Shown here piece by piece: positions 1 through 12,500 of a DNA stretch of 64,000 bases (position 1 is its first letter; each line of letters opens with the position of its first letter). The stretch comes from Aldrovandia affinis (Eukaryota; Chordata; Actinopteri; Notacanthiformes; Halosauridae): assembly GCA_029706075.1 (NCBI GenBank), contig JAINUG010000011.1, positions 9,057,001 to 9,121,000 on the forward strand, given 5' to 3'. A program made the translations under genes and the position numbers. The notes beneath the pieces are model-generated. The model was not told where the DNA came from, did no database searches, and was given only the letters and a program-made list of their open reading frames with translations.

Positions 1-169
1 ATCAGTACTTCATTAAGTAGAATGAGGTGTGCTTGTGTTGGAATTCAACAGACACTGGAATGGCTGCCATACATGTAGAGATGCTGATTTAAGAAAATCT
101 CAGTGGTCTCAATTTTTTCCAGAGCTGTATGTATATGTGTGTGTATGTACATATATATGTATGGGGGGG
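1..169. other. Left edge, nothing recognised
   Basis: A/T-rich sequence with a short GT-rich run near 130-160. No gene or repeat is assigned. Confidence 0.4.
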
Positions 170-351
170 GAAATAAAAAATTAAAAAAGGAAAGAACTTT
201 GCTCTATAATAAGGATATTGCTAACACACTAAACAGTTACTTTGTTGAGAGTTTTACCAGAGAAGAGGTTATAAATATGCCTAAAAGTATAGCCAATGGA
301 AAAAAGGACTTGGAAGAGCAGAGGTCATTAGCAGAGGACTAATGGCATATA

Positions 352-2781
352 TCCTAGAGCAGCGGTTCTCAAACTATGGGTCGCGACCCCACTTGGGGTC
401 GCCAAAGGGTCATGGTGGGGTCGCCAAAAAAAAGAAATTATTATTTTTTTTTTTAACCATAAGCATTTCTTTACATTTTTTTAATGAAAAAACATTTTTT
501 TAATGAAAAAACATTTTTTTAATGAAAAAACTTTTTTTTTCATGAAAAATAGCAATTTTTTTCGTTAAATCTGGCTTTTCTGACCGATTATTTTTAATCT
601 ACCGACATGCATGAGTTTAATCCAACGCATGCGTTTAACGTTACTGCACTACCCCATTGCATGTGTAGCGTGCCAATATAGCAGTCATGAAAATGGACAA
701 GTTTGTTGTCAGGAGTGGTGCTGGAGGTGAGTCAAATTCTAGCAAAAGACCAGCAGAAAATTACAAAAATACAAATAAAACAAAAAGGAATAAAAGAAGT
801 TATGACCTGAAATTCCTCACCTATGGCTTTACATGGACAGGACATGAGGAGGACCCAAGACCACAATGTGTCGTGTGTGGGGAAATTCTAGCTAACGAGA
901 GCTTTAAGCCATGTAAAATGCAACGCCACTTGCAAACTAAATAATAATAATAATAATAATAAGCTTTATTTATATAGCACCTTTCATGCATTGAGATGCA
1001 GCGCAAAGTGCTTCACAGACAAAGTAAAACAAGATATAAAACAAGTTGTTAAGAGTAAGCAGAAGATAAAACAATAAAACATCAATGACCAATAAAACAT
1101 CAGTGAATTAATTAAAACAGTAAAACAATAAAATATTTAAGAGCATAAAATGTCATTTGAAAACAGCATATGGGACTCATATCATAAGATGTGGTGCTAG
1201 AAAAAGGCTAGGTTAAAGAGATATGTTTTTAAGTGCCGTTTAAAGATGTCAACAGAGCCTGCCTCTCTAATATCTTTGGGTAGACTGTTCCACAATTTGG
1301 GAGCATAGCTGAAGAAGGCTGCATCTCCGATTTTCTTTTGGGTGGGGTTTAAAGTATCTAAAAACCAGCAGTAGAGGATCTAAGGGCTCGCGAAGGAGCA
1401 TAGAGTGACAGAGACTCTGTGATATAGGCCGGTCCTAAGCCATTTAGAGCTTTGAAAACGAGTAGAAGGACTTTAAAATCAATTCTGGTAGATACAGGGA
1501 GCCAGTGCAGTGTAACTAGGACTGGAGTGATGTGTTCTCTCTTCTTTGTTTTAGTTAGTAGTCTGGCAGCGGAGTTCTGGATAAGCTGCAGCCTCTCAAT
1601 GGACTTTTTAGGAAGACCAGTAAAGAGTGCATTGCAATAGTCTAATCTACTTGAGATAAACGCATGAATTAATTTTTCAGCATCTTGCTGGGTCAGGAAT
1701 GGCCGTACCTTGGCAATGTTTCTGAGATGAAAGAATGCCACCTTGGTCACCTTGCTTATATGGGCGTAAAACTTAGATCAGAGTCTAAAATAACACCCAG
1801 ACTTGTTACTTCTGGTTTGATCCAGGGAGTCAGATTGCCAAGTCTTTTAAGCAGCTCATCCCTTTTGGATTTGGGGCCAACCAATAGGATTTCTGTCTTA
1901 TCCTCATTAAGTTTTAGAAAGTTATTGTTCATCCATTTATTTATTGCTGACATACAGGTAGTAAGGGAGCTTAAGGCATCTACATTACTTGGTTCAACGG
2001 ATATGTACAATTGTGTATCATCAGCGTAGCTATGGAAACTAACATCATGTTCCCTGATGATATCACCTAGAGGAAGCATGTATAGTGAAAACAGCAGAGG
2101 GGCAAGGCAGCTCCCTTGTGCGACACCACAGGTTATGTCGTGTTTCTCTGATACATGGTCCCCCAGACTAACATAAAATGTTCTTCCTGTAATGTAAGTT
2201 CGGAGCCAGTTTAAAACACATTCAGAGAGACCAACCCAGTTTTCAAGGCGATTTAAGAGAATTTCATGGTCAACTGTGTCGAACGCTGCACTTAAATCTA
2301 GGAGAACCAGAACCGAAATCTTATTGGCATCAGCATTAAGTCTCAGATCGCTGACTATCTTTGTGAGAGCAGTTTCTGTGCTATGATTTGTTCTGAACCC
2401 TGATTGAAATTTCTCTAGAATGTTGTTTTCATTTAGAAAGTTGTTTAACTGGTGGAAAACAACCTTTTCCAGTATCTTGCTTAAAAATGGGAGCGCATTA
2501 CAAGCAAAGCCGCTAGATTTCTTTCAGAGGAAACAAAAAGTTTTACAAGGACAGAAAACTGTGCTTAAAACTGCAACAGCAGTAAATGAACAGGCTTCAT
2601 TTGTCGTCGCACATTGGACCGCGAAGACCGGTAAAGCCCACACAATTTTATTTGTGGATGCATTTGCTACTATTTTGGAAATAGACCACCAATATATGTT
2701 TCTGGACTAAAGTTTTTCTGCGTTGTAATTGCACTATCATTTATGTATGAGTAAAAAAGTTTGAGAAACCCTGTCCTAGAG
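352..2781 (+). mobile_element. hAT DNA transposon, non-autonomous, with 8-bp TSD
   Basis: Element 360-2773 is flanked by identical 8-bp duplications TCCTAGAG (352-359 and 2774-2781). Its ends are CAGCGGTTCTCAAACT and, inverted, CAGGGTTTCTCAAACT. It encodes a BED zinc finger at 687-944 (FTWTGHEEDPRPQCVVCGE, then a HLQTK helix). The frame resumes after a LINE insertion at about 2494-2710 with KPLDFFQRKQKVLQ and WTAKTGKAHTI, as in ZBED-type hAT proteins. The catalytic and dimerisation domains are absent, so this is a deletion derivative. A 22-bp unit is tandemly repeated near 475-545. Confidence 0.88.
942..2492 (-). mobile_element. L2-group LINE, 5'-truncated, inside the hAT
   Basis: Minus-strand reverse transcriptase fragments. 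SFHSYADDTQLY (RT catalytic YADD) lies near 2030. The C-terminal block RPFLTQQDAEKLIHAFISSR, LDYCNALFTGLPKK, then LVTLHWLPVSTRIDFK lies at 1358-1750. The 3' end (low coordinate) carries the GCTATATAAATAAAGC tail followed by TTA repeats, typical of L2. Frameshifts separate the pieces. It splits the BED-finger frame of the host hAT after HLQTK, so it inserted later. Confidence 0.8.
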
Positions 2782-2967
2782 TACTTAAAGAACTTGGGGA
2801 GAGTATATATAAAATATTGACAGATATTTTTAAGAAATCCCTAAACATTGGAGAAATACCAGATGACTGGAAGCAGGGTAGTATAATTCCAATATATAAG
2901 AAGGGGGACCGTACTGACCCAGGGAACTATATATCTGTCCGTTTAACTTGCATTTCATGCAACATGG

Positions 2968-3893
2968 TATTTTTATTTATCCCCCCCTTTTATCCCAATT
3001 TAGTAGCTAATTATACACTGTTTTTAATGTCAAATATGCCCTCCCTCATGTTGAAAGCTTGCTGCCATAGTCCTGAATCCAGCAGTGGCATGGGTGGAGC
3101 ACCGCCTCCTCCCTCTCCACTCTATGTCACCCCTCTGCTCTCCTCTCTGCACTGGCTCCCCATCACAGCACGCAACAGATTCAAATCACTGGTGCTTGCT
3201 TTTCAAGCGGCTAGAGGAACTGCTCCCCCTCCAGACACTCTTCACAACCTACACCCCAGCCAGACCCCTCCACCCGCCTTGTCTGGCAAACTGACTGTCC
3301 CATCCCTCCGGTCGCCCGGAGAATGACCTTCCGCACTCGGTCAGGACCACGGAATCACTTGCGATCTTCCGCAAGAGACTCAAACCCACCTTTTCAGACT
3401 CCACTACCACTGAATTCTGTACATCTAGCCAATTGTCATCACCACTGCCTACTTGCACAATACTTCTTGTATATGTATCCCTGCTTACTCCTCATAAAAA
3501 TAAAAATAAATTACCAATTCCCAGTGTTACAGGTATGGTATGCGGTTGCCTACAAAGATGTCTATCGCTGTATTACTGGACTGATCTCTTGCACGAACTA
3601 TGATTGTTCCTACCATGTATTAAATTAACATCTTGTAAGTCGCTCTGGATAAGATGCCTTCCGAGCCGGAACCCGCTAAGTCATCACCGTAACTCCGGTA
3701 TGCACACAGGCCACTCCTATATGCAGCAAACTTGTATCAGCTTCCCTCCCCCCACCGTGGGGCAGACAGCCAATTGCCGCCCCCTAGTACACTCCCGGCC
3801 AGAGCCCAAACTGCCACGACCTGGTGGAATTGAACCCCCAGTTGCATTTGGCAGCATCGGACGTTCTACCTACCGCTACACCACACGGGAGAC
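2968..3893 (-). repeat. tRNA-derived SINE (minus) carrying an L2 insertion
   Basis: The outer parts, about 2968-3115 and 3660-3893, are the tail and head of a SINE in reverse orientation. In the minus sense, GTGTGGTGTAGCGGTAGG (A-box-like) and GGTTCAATTCC (B box) lie at the right end. It is flanked by AACATGG repeats (2961-2967 and about 3896-3902), the probable target duplication in the CR1-like LINE. The middle, about 3119-3660 on the plus strand, is an L2 3' end ([20 protein letters not shown]). Confidence 0.6.
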
Positions 3894-4139
3894 CCAACAT
3901 GGTTTTCTTAAGGGGAGGTCATGCCTAACAAACCTTCTGGACTTTTTTGAGGAGTCTACAAAGTGGTTTGACTTGAACCAGGCTTACATTTTATTTTTGG
4001 ACTTTCAAAAAGCATTTTACAAGGTACCACATGAGAGTTACTGCTGTGGACAGTGGAGTCCCGCAAGGATTGGTGCTGGGACCTCTGCTCTTCCTTATTT
4101 ACATAAATTATCTTGATAGGGATGAAAGGGGCACAACAC

Positions 4140-4716
4140 ATCACCTCAATCCACCAAGACTAATACCCCAGGGCTTATGTTCATTTAGTTTGTGGTTTTA
4201 ATTTATTGTTTTTGCCAGAAAGCTTTGCAGCAAGTACAGTGAAGACATCAAAATGTGCCCTTGCCAGCGATCCAAGGTGTGGCAAGGCCCCAAGTGAGGA
4301 CTGTTGCGGCACATCAGAGCAAAAGCCCATCAGTGGCAGAAGATTATCACAAAGGGGAAGAAAACACAAAGAAGATCAGAGGCCAAACACATGACTGATG
4401 AACAACACATTTTTACTCAAATTTTGTACTAACCAGTGATTCGATTCTGCATACACTCACGTACTAAAAGGAGAACCACAGACAAGATTTCCGCAGGCAA
4501 GGTCTCTGGGCCCCGTAATGCTGGTACAGCTCATGAATAAAGATCCTGAACCTGTGCTGGTATAGAATTTTGCATCCTTCCTTCTGTCTGGATTCCTGGG
4601 TAATTTACACTACAGTGCTAAGTTCAGTAAACAAGCAAAATTAATGCAATATGCAGTATCAAAGGCATTTAGAGATCAATAAATAAGGTGACACAATAAT
4701 GGTTATTGTACAGAGC
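4140..4716. other. Intergenic stretch, nothing recognised
   Basis: No conserved frame or known repeat end. Short open frames on both strands are mirror images over 4181-4394 and look like chance. Confidence 0.4.
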
Positions 4717-5215
4717 AGTGGTTCCCAACCTCAGTCCTGGAGTACCCAGGTGTATTCTGGGTTTCCTTACAACCAATCTCTTGATGAATCAAGGTTGTTG
4801 AAAACATGTTTAGGTTACATAATTGTATGCAAATCAACAATGCAAATTTGGATTACCATTTGCCTTGTCTTGAACTTGACTAAACAATTTTAGTCAGCAT
4901 TTAGGACTTTTTCAGCTGTAGGCCAATCAGTAAATGAATTAAAAAGTTCACCTATTTTAACCTTGTAAGCACATTACAGAAAATGAAAGCATTATTATCT
5001 GAGAACTGATCACTCATTGAAACTCTTTAAATGAATATATAATATTCATTATGTTACAAAGAAACTGTTTCTGACAATGTGGCATTGAAGGTCATTTTAA
5101 ATCCTCCGTCATTAGAAATGAAGTGTCTAATTAAAACAATTAACAGGTTGTTATACTTCAGGAATTGAAATTATGATTGGAACCAAAACCAGCATAGACA
5201 ACTGGCATAGGGTTA
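4717..5215 (+). repeat. hAT-like MITE (CAGTGGTTCCCAACC family), copy 1
   Basis: Starts CAGTGGTTCCCAACCTCAG and includes CAACCAATCTCTTGATGAAT; ends near ACCAAAACCAGCATAGAC. Related pieces lie at 29449, 35829 and 56137. No coding capacity. Confidence 0.6.
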
Positions 5216-5249
5216 TGAACTAGTGAGGGATTTGTGTGGATATAGTATA

Positions 5250-5935
5250 TAATGCAGAATGTTGCCACACGTCTGGTGGTCAATCAACCCAAGTTCACGC
5301 ATGTCACCCCTCTACTCTCCTCTCTGTACTGGCTCCCCATTGCAGCATGCATTAAATTCAAATACCTGGTGCTAGCTTATCAAGCGGCTAGAGGACCTGC
5401 TCCCCCTCATCTCCAGACACTCATCACACCCTACACCCCAGCCAGACCCCTCTGCTCCATCTCCTCTGGCAAACTGACTGTCCCATCCCTCCGGGCGCCC
5501 GGCAGCCGCTGCTCGCAGTCTTCCCTTTTCTCTGTCCTGACCCATCGGTGGTGGAATGATCTTCCGCACTCGGTCAGGACCGCGGAATTACTTGCGATCT
5601 TCTGCAGGAGACTCAAGACCCACCTTTTCAGACTCCACTACCACTGAATTCTGTACACCTAGCCAATTGTCATGACCACTGTCTACATGTTTATTACTGC
5701 TTTTTGTATTTGTATATTTGTTTAAAACTAACTCTAAAAACATAATAATAATCAAATCTAACCTTGTCCTTCCTGGTGTTACAGGTATGGTATGCAGCTG
5801 CCAACAACGATGTCTATCGCTGTATTACTGCACTGATCTCTTGCGCTAACAATGATTGATCATACCATGTATTAATGCACATCTTGTAAGTCGTTCTAGA
5901 TAAGAGCGTCTGCTGAATGCTTAAAATGTAAGCAT
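5250..5935 (+). mobile_element. L2 LINE 3' end
   Basis: The frame at 5252-5647 encodes the C-terminus of an L2-type reverse transcriptase: [52 protein letters not shown], ending LKTHLFRLHYH. It is followed by a 290-bp 3' UTR with the tail CTTGTAAGTCGTTCTAGATA, an UnaL2/L2 hallmark shared by many fish SINEs. Copies occur at 3119, 11195 (minus), 37625 and 51905 (minus). Strongly 5'-truncated. Confidence 0.85.
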
Positions 5936-5989
5936 GAAAAGGATAAAATGGCTTCAATTGGTTAAAAGAAAGCTAACAAAAATAATTAT

Positions 5990-7345
5990 TTAAACAAGAT
6001 GTAAAAGACAACACAGAGTCTGAGGCCCTAATATAGTCCAGAAGGCTGTTCCAGAGCACTGGTGCCCTGGCAGTGTAAGCCTCATCCCCTGTCCCCCTAG
6101 CATCTTTATTAGATGACCTCAGGGAGGGAGCTGGCATGTATGGGGAATGTACTCAGGGGCTAACCCATGCCTGGCCTGAAAAGTAATTAATACAATTTAA
6201 TAGAATCAATTCTAAAAAGTGGAAGCCGGGGTAAAGATACTAAAACGGGTTATCTGAGGCCTCTTATTAGTATTAGTAAGGAGCCTCGGGGCAGAATTCT
6301 GCACTAACTGAAGGTGAGACAGGGCATTTTGACTCAAGCATGTATATAGACAATTAGTCAGAATGATATAAAAGCTTGTATGACCTCAGAACCACTGACA
6401 GACAGGACATGGTTGATTTGAGAAATACTTCTCAATTTTAAAAGCAACTCTGGAGTATTTATTTAATATGCATTTGAAAACTATGTTCTGGGTCAAAGGA
6501 CCATGTTTGATTGAATTTGCTAGGTCAATGTTTTTTGGCCTAGGAGTAAAACTTCAGGCTTGTCTGTGTTTAGTTGTAAAACAATATGAGACATCGAATT
6601 ATGAATATCAGAAGAATATTTGAAGGGCAGGCAGCATATTCATATCATTAGGATTAAAAGACAGATGCGTGTGTGTCATCAGCATAGAAATTAAAAGATA
6701 TGGGTCTACAAATTACTTGGCTCAGAGGGAACATATAGATGGGGAATAAAATAGGCCCCAGGACCTAGCCTTGAGCAGGGTTCTCACTCAAATCAAATTT
6801 CCATTTTCCATGACAAACGTAAGGCTTTCAATTATTTTTCTCTTTGAGCAGCGACCTCGTAAGATATGAGGGAGTGGGATAATTGACAAATGAGGGTATA
6901 ATTGGATACTAAAAATGGAGATAAAAACTAAGAGAAAGTAGAAAACATATATATAACATTACATGGAATCAGACATTTCCATTACATAGACATTTTTCAT
7001 CAATTTCCATGACAGAATAACTTTAAATGATTTTCAAGGTTTTTCCATGATGCGTGGGAACCCTGCTTGAGGGCCCCCACAAGTAATTGGTGCAGTAGAG
7101 GACACTGAGTCACCAATGAAGTCTACAAACTGTCTACAAGAATAGTATGATTGAAAGCAATTTAAAGCAGTCCCAGAAACTCCAGCTACTAAGACAGTTG
7201 ATTAAGATATTATTGTCAACAGTGTCAAAGGCTGCACTGAGGTCCAGAAGCACCAATACAGCAATCACTACCACCAGCATTTATAAGGTCATTCACCACT
7301 TTTAGAAGAGCAGATTCAGTTCAAATTTTAAATGCTATAAGCAGT
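5990..7345 (-). mobile_element. Old L2-group LINE fragment
   Basis: Badly decayed minus-strand LINE. SFNFYADDTH, the RT catalytic motif, lies near 6690, and the C-terminal block RLLTNTNKRPQIT near 6210. It belongs to a different L2 subfamily from the copy at 5250. It has many stops and frameshifts. Confidence 0.6.
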
Positions 7346-7519
7346 GTTGACAACACTTTCTAATACTTTTGAAAGAAATTGGTTTTTAAATTGGCCTGTA
7401 GTTAAAGAATCAAGTTATTGCAGTTCTCATAAATCAATTGGAAAAATAATTAGCTCTAGCATCTTTAACAGCTTTGTTGAATGTGTTCATAAAGTCTCAT
7501 GTAATTATAATTTAAAATA

Positions 7520-8756
7520 CACTGCCTGGCCCAAAAAAAAGTCACCACCTGGATTTAACTAAGTAAATAGGTAAGAGCCTTCCATTGGATAATTACTGCA
7601 GTGATTAATATGTTTTAGCTGGCAACAAGTTATTTAACCCTAACTGATGCAGTGAGTAGCTTCTAATTTCTTAAACAACCATGTCAGAAGACATATCCTG
7701 TGGTCGTGGAAAAGATGTTAATCTGTTTCAGAAGGGTCAAATTATTGGCCTGCATCAAGCAAAGAAAACAACTAAGAAGATTACTGAAACTACTAAAATT
7801 GGGTTAAGAACTGTCCAACGCATTATTAAAACCTGGAAGGATAGTGGTGAACCATCATCTTCGAGGAAGAAATGTGGTTGGAAAAAAATCTTGAATGATC
7901 GTGATCGGCGATCACTTAAACGTTTGGTGAAATCATAACGTAAAAAATCAACAGTAGAACACAGCTATGTTTAATAGTGAAAGTAAGAGCATTTCCACAC
8001 GCACAATGCGAAGGGAACTCAAGGGATTGGGACTAAACAGCTGTGTAGCCTTAAGAAAGCCACTTGTCAGTGAGGCTAATCGGGAAAAAAAGGCTTCAAT
8101 TTGCTAGGGAGCATAAAGATTGGACTCTGGAGCAATGGAAGGTCAGGTGGTCTGATGAGTCCAGTTTTACGCTGTTCCAGAGTGATGGGCGTATCAGGGT
8201 AAGAAGAGAGGCGGATGAAGTGATGCACCCATCATGCCTAGTGCCTACCGTACAAGCCTGTGAGGGCAGTGTTATGATCTGGGGTTGCTGCAGTTGGTCA
8301 GGTCTAGGTTCAGCAACGTTATTTGCCCAAAGAATGAGGTCAGCTGACTACCTGAATATACTGAATGACCACGTTTTTCCATCAATGGATTTTTTCTTCC
8401 CTGATGGCACAGGCATATTCCAAGATGACAATGCCACGATTCATTGGGCTCAAATTGTGAAAGAGTGGTTCAGGGAGCATGAGACATCATTTTCACACAT
8501 GGATTGGCCACCAGAGTCCAGACCTTAACCCCATTGAGAATCTTTGGGATGTGCTGGAGAAGACTTTGCACAGCGGTCCGACTCTCCCATCATCAATACA
8601 CGATCTTGGCGAAAAATGTATGCAATTCTGGACGGAAATAAATGTTGTGACATTGCAGAAGCTTATCAAAACGATGCCACGGGAATGCGTGCCGTAATCA
8701 AAGCTAAAGGCGGTCCAACTAAATATTAGTGTGACTTTTTTTTGGGACGGGCAGTG
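7520..8756 (+). mobile_element. Tc1/mariner transposon (DD34E), full length but inactive
   Basis: 1,237 bp between TA dinucleotides (7518-7519, 8757-8758). The ends are CACTGCCTGGCCC and, inverted, CACTGCCCGTCCC, followed in both by an A-rich GTCAC stretch. The transposase starts at 7681 (MSEDISCGRGKDVNLFQKGQ) with the paired helix-turn-helix region. The catalytic triad is visible in pieces: WSDESSF (about 8145), [11 protein letters not shown] (about 8412) and [11 protein letters not shown] (about 8513). The frame is broken by a stop at 7936, a frameshift between there and 8064, and another near 8515. The left end recurs at 41216. Confidence 0.9.
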
Positions 8757-9527
8757 TATATTGCACTTGTAGTTTTGTTGTTTTCCATCTTCGCTTGGCT
8801 TTTCTACATTCCCTCTTAATGTTGTATGTATGATCATGAAGCAAAGGTGTAGCCCTAGCGGCAATCTTTCTTTTAGTTTCAAATGGGGCTAAACCATAAG
8901 CATGGTATATTTCATTTTTCTATGTGGTGCAACAACACAATAAGATGTCAATAAGAGGAATTCTTAAGCATCCTTTATTTTTGAAAAATCTGACAAAATA
9001 TCAAATACAAAAGAATGCTACTTACAGCCTCCTTATTCTGAGAACATTGAGGATCTACCTATATTGGCTCTCAGATTATGCCATTTATATTGCCAAGTAA
9101 AAAAATTGAGTCACCTTTTAACCAGAAAAGTACATGCTAAATATTTAGTGAGTGAAATGAAAATAAATATCAAACATACTCCAGTGCCTTTACTGATATT
9201 TCAACACAGTGCGCAAAGGTCCAGAATTGGTGCGATATAAGTATATTGCAGTGTAAGCACTACGTTGATGGATATATGGTATTCATCGATAGAGCGGTTG
9301 GCTTGACTTGGAATAATCCAGGGACACGTGAAACAAAACGTATCCATAGTATGCCAACTATCCCAAGAAATGTTTTTATAGAAAAATATCTTGTTACCAT
9401 CTTCTACATGTACAACTTTGTTCAGTGGTGTTGAGCAGATGGCACATACTGAAATTGTAAGCCAGGACTTTCCATCCAGCGGAGGCTGTTACACAAACCC
9501 ATGACGATGATCCATCTGTACTGTTCT
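8757..9527 (-). other. MED27 3' UTR and downstream flank
   Basis: Between the MED27 stop and the Tc1 copy. It contains the AATAAA at 8974-8979; nothing else is recognised. Confidence 0.45.
8974..8979 (-). promoter_or_regulatory. Candidate polyadenylation signal of MED27
   Basis: AATAAA on the minus strand, about 550 bp after the MED27 stop. It is the first clear signal in the 3' flank; use is inferred. Confidence 0.45.
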
Positions 9528-12500
9528 TTACTGTCTGCAGCTATCATGGAAGGCCTCCAGCGTGCGGAAATCCCTCCAGGTTGGAGGCAGGCCATCTTGT
9601 AAGTACCTGCCACATCGCTGGCATGGGGTTTGGAACAGCTTGATGTAGCTTCTCAACCAGGTCTGTGAACCACAGAGGACAACATTTGAACATTTTGAAA
9701 TGTTGGGACAGAGAACAGTCGAATTTACATAAACGGGTAAGGGGAAAATGTATGAAAGCAAAAATGGCAGAAAATAAAGTGGCAGAGTTTGCCATTTAAT
9801 TTCTTTTTCATGACCGCATGTCGTGTCAAAATTAAATAAAAAATGTTGCATTTTTAATTCCTTTGTACATGGTGTGTGATAAATTGTCAATTAAAATGCA
9901 ATCATTCATTTTGTTTATTTTTTCTTTGACATCTTCATACAACTCCATAAAGAAAAACAAAACGTTCATTAGATATACGAAAACAATCAAACTCACTAGA
10001 TTGTTAGAAAAGTGATTGCAAATTATTATTTCAGGTGATTAAGAAGCTGAAAGTGTCCAAAGAGAAGGTACAATTAAGAAGTACAAAAGGTTTCCAAGGA
10101 GATGGTTCATGTTTTTGTGGGATACATTCTAGGTTTGATTTCTAGATGTTTTTCATACTGTATATCCTCCTATCTTTATACAGTGAATAGGTTAAAAATA
10201 TTGCTTGTATCAACATACAAATATGTCCTTGTAATATAGAGGGGCACTGAAACTCACTCAAAGGGCACTTGAAAAATCCCCTTCACGTCATGGTGAGGCC
10301 ACAACTGTCACATTTTTAAACATACATAGCACAGGTATATGTTATGCATTTGGTAAAGTTGGGTCTCCATTAAGATACTCACCATGAAGGACCTTACAAC
10401 CACGTCTGGCATTTGGGGAAGCTGGTAGTGTAACAGAGCAGTAGTGGCATGATCTGTGACCTTAAAGAAGAGTGAAAAAATATTACATATTACATTTAAA
10501 TATCTTAGGCATTGCATTTAACTAGCAAGATAGTTTCCTTTTTGTTGAGCTGGCTGGCTGTACAGAAAGAGAAAAATCTGCCTTGCCCATATCGCATCTG
10601 GATTACGGCTAATTGGGCATTCCATTCTTCAGCAAGATAACGACCCGAAACACACCTTGAAGTTGTGCAAGAACCATCTGGTGAAGGAGGAACGTGAAGG
10701 ACAACTCAAACTAATGACTTGGGGCCGTATGTACAAATATCAGGTTTCCCCTGTCCATATCCTAACCATATCCATTATGACCTAAAAGGCTAAACTGATC
10801 CTAGATCGGCACTCCTACTCTTAAAATCTTTGTACATACGGCCCCTGGTCTGCCCAGTGGCCAGACCTCAATCCCATAGAACTTGTATGGGACGAACTGG
10901 ACAGAAGAGTCAAAGCAAAGCAACCCACAAGTGTCTCTGGGAATTCTTCCAGGAGAGTTGGGAAGACATGTCGGGTGATTTCCTGCTGAAACTTAACCGA
11001 ATGGCCCATGTTTGTGAGGCTGTTATCAAAGCAAAGGGTGGCTATTTTGAGGAATCCAAGATCACATTTTCAATTCAATTTTCTTGAAAATTGCTTTGAT
11101 GTTCCTTTTGTTAATTGTAACATACATTTTCCGTAATTTTAAGTATTTACAGCAACTTATACGGTGTAAACCATTGTCAATTATGAGATTACATTCACAT
11201 TTACATTTTAAGCATTTAGCAGACGGTCTTATCAGAGCGACTTACAAAATGTGCATTAATACATGGTATGATCAATCATTGTTTGCGCAAGAGATCAGTA
11301 CAGTAATACAGCGTTAGACATAGTTGTTGGCAGCTGTATACCATACCTGTCACACCAGGAAGAAAAAGGTTATAAAAAAATAATAAAAAGTTTTTTTTTG
11401 AGGAAGTTTTAAACAAGTATACATATATACAATACAAAAAGCAGTAATAAACATGTAGGCAGTGGTGATGACAATTGGCTAGATGTACAGAATTCAGTGG
11501 TAGTGAAGTCTGAAAAGCTGTGTCTTGAGTCTCTTGCGGAGGATGGCAAGTGATTCCACGGTCCTGACCAACTGCGGAAGATCATTCCACCACCAAAGGG
11601 TCAGGACAGAGAAGAGGCGAGGCTGTGAGGAGCGGCTGCCGGGCGTCCAGAGGGATGGGACAGTCAGTTTGCCAGAGGAGGCAGAGCGGAGGGGTCTGGC
11701 TGGGGTGTAGGGTGTGATGAGTGTCTGGAGATAAGGGGGAGCAGTTCCTCTAGCGGCAGGCGGCACGGTGGTGCAGTGGATAGCGCTGTCGCCTCACAGC
11801 AAGAAGGTCTCGGGTTCGAATCCAGGCCGGGGGCCTTTCTGTGCGGAGTTTGCATGTTCTCCCGTGTCCGCGTGGGTTTCCTCCGGGTACTCCGGTTTCT
11901 TCCCACAGTCCAAAGACATGCACGTTAGGCTAATTGGAGAGTCTAAATTGCCCGTAGGTATGAGTGTGTGAGTGAATGGTGTGTGTGCCCTGCGATGGAT
12001 TGGCGACCTGTCCAGGGTGTATTCCTGCCTCTCGCCGGAACGCATGCTGGGATAGGCTCCAGCCCCCCCGACCCTGACCAGGAATAAGCGGCTTAGATAA
12101 TGAATGGATGGATGGATGGAGTTCCTCAGGGTATATACAGGAATCTTGAAGTTGATTTCAATACCTTTTTAATACCTTTTAAAGACCTTGTCAATATTTT
12201 TTAAGACCTCACCGCCACTTCGAGCTATAACCGTTTACATCACTGACACCTATCACTGAACAGTTTTAGTTTGTGATGGGCTATAGAACACTATCATACA
12301 AATTTCAAATAGGCTGGGAAAAGTTAGGTTTATTTATTATATATATAACATTGGTTTCAACCAATGAATTGATTGGACAAAGGTTGTTCTAGGGTTTGAA
12401 CAATTGGTTGAACAATGTTCTAGGGTTTAAGTGGCTTAACTTATAACACTGATAGTGAGATATTTTCTACTACATCCGTCATCAATCCTCTGACTAAGCA

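Larger units (their letters stand above)
170..4135 (+). mobile_element. CR1-like LINE copy, split by two insertions
   Basis: Remnants of one non-LTR retrotransposon on the plus strand. Piece 1 (about 170-351) encodes LLYNKDIANTLNSYFVESFT. Piece 2 (2782-2967) encodes SLNIGEIPDDWKQGSIIPIY, an early reverse-transcriptase motif. Piece 3 (about 3894-4135) encodes QHGFLKGRSC, then FLDFQKAF, then the RT block QGLVLGPLLF in another frame. A hAT occupies 360-2773 and SINE/L2 material lies at 2968-3893. A second degraded copy at 20800-21280 shares the first two pieces in order without the insertions, which confirms the reading. The copy is dead (stops, frameshifts, deletions). Confidence 0.7.

Noticed and set aside
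475-545. Direct repeats considered as a CRISPR array
   Set aside because: Uninterrupted 22-bp A/T-rich tandem units without spacers, inside a hAT end of a vertebrate genome.
11760-11835. tRNA gene at the head of a repeat
   Set aside because: It is the tRNA-like head of a dispersed SINE ending in (GGAT)n.
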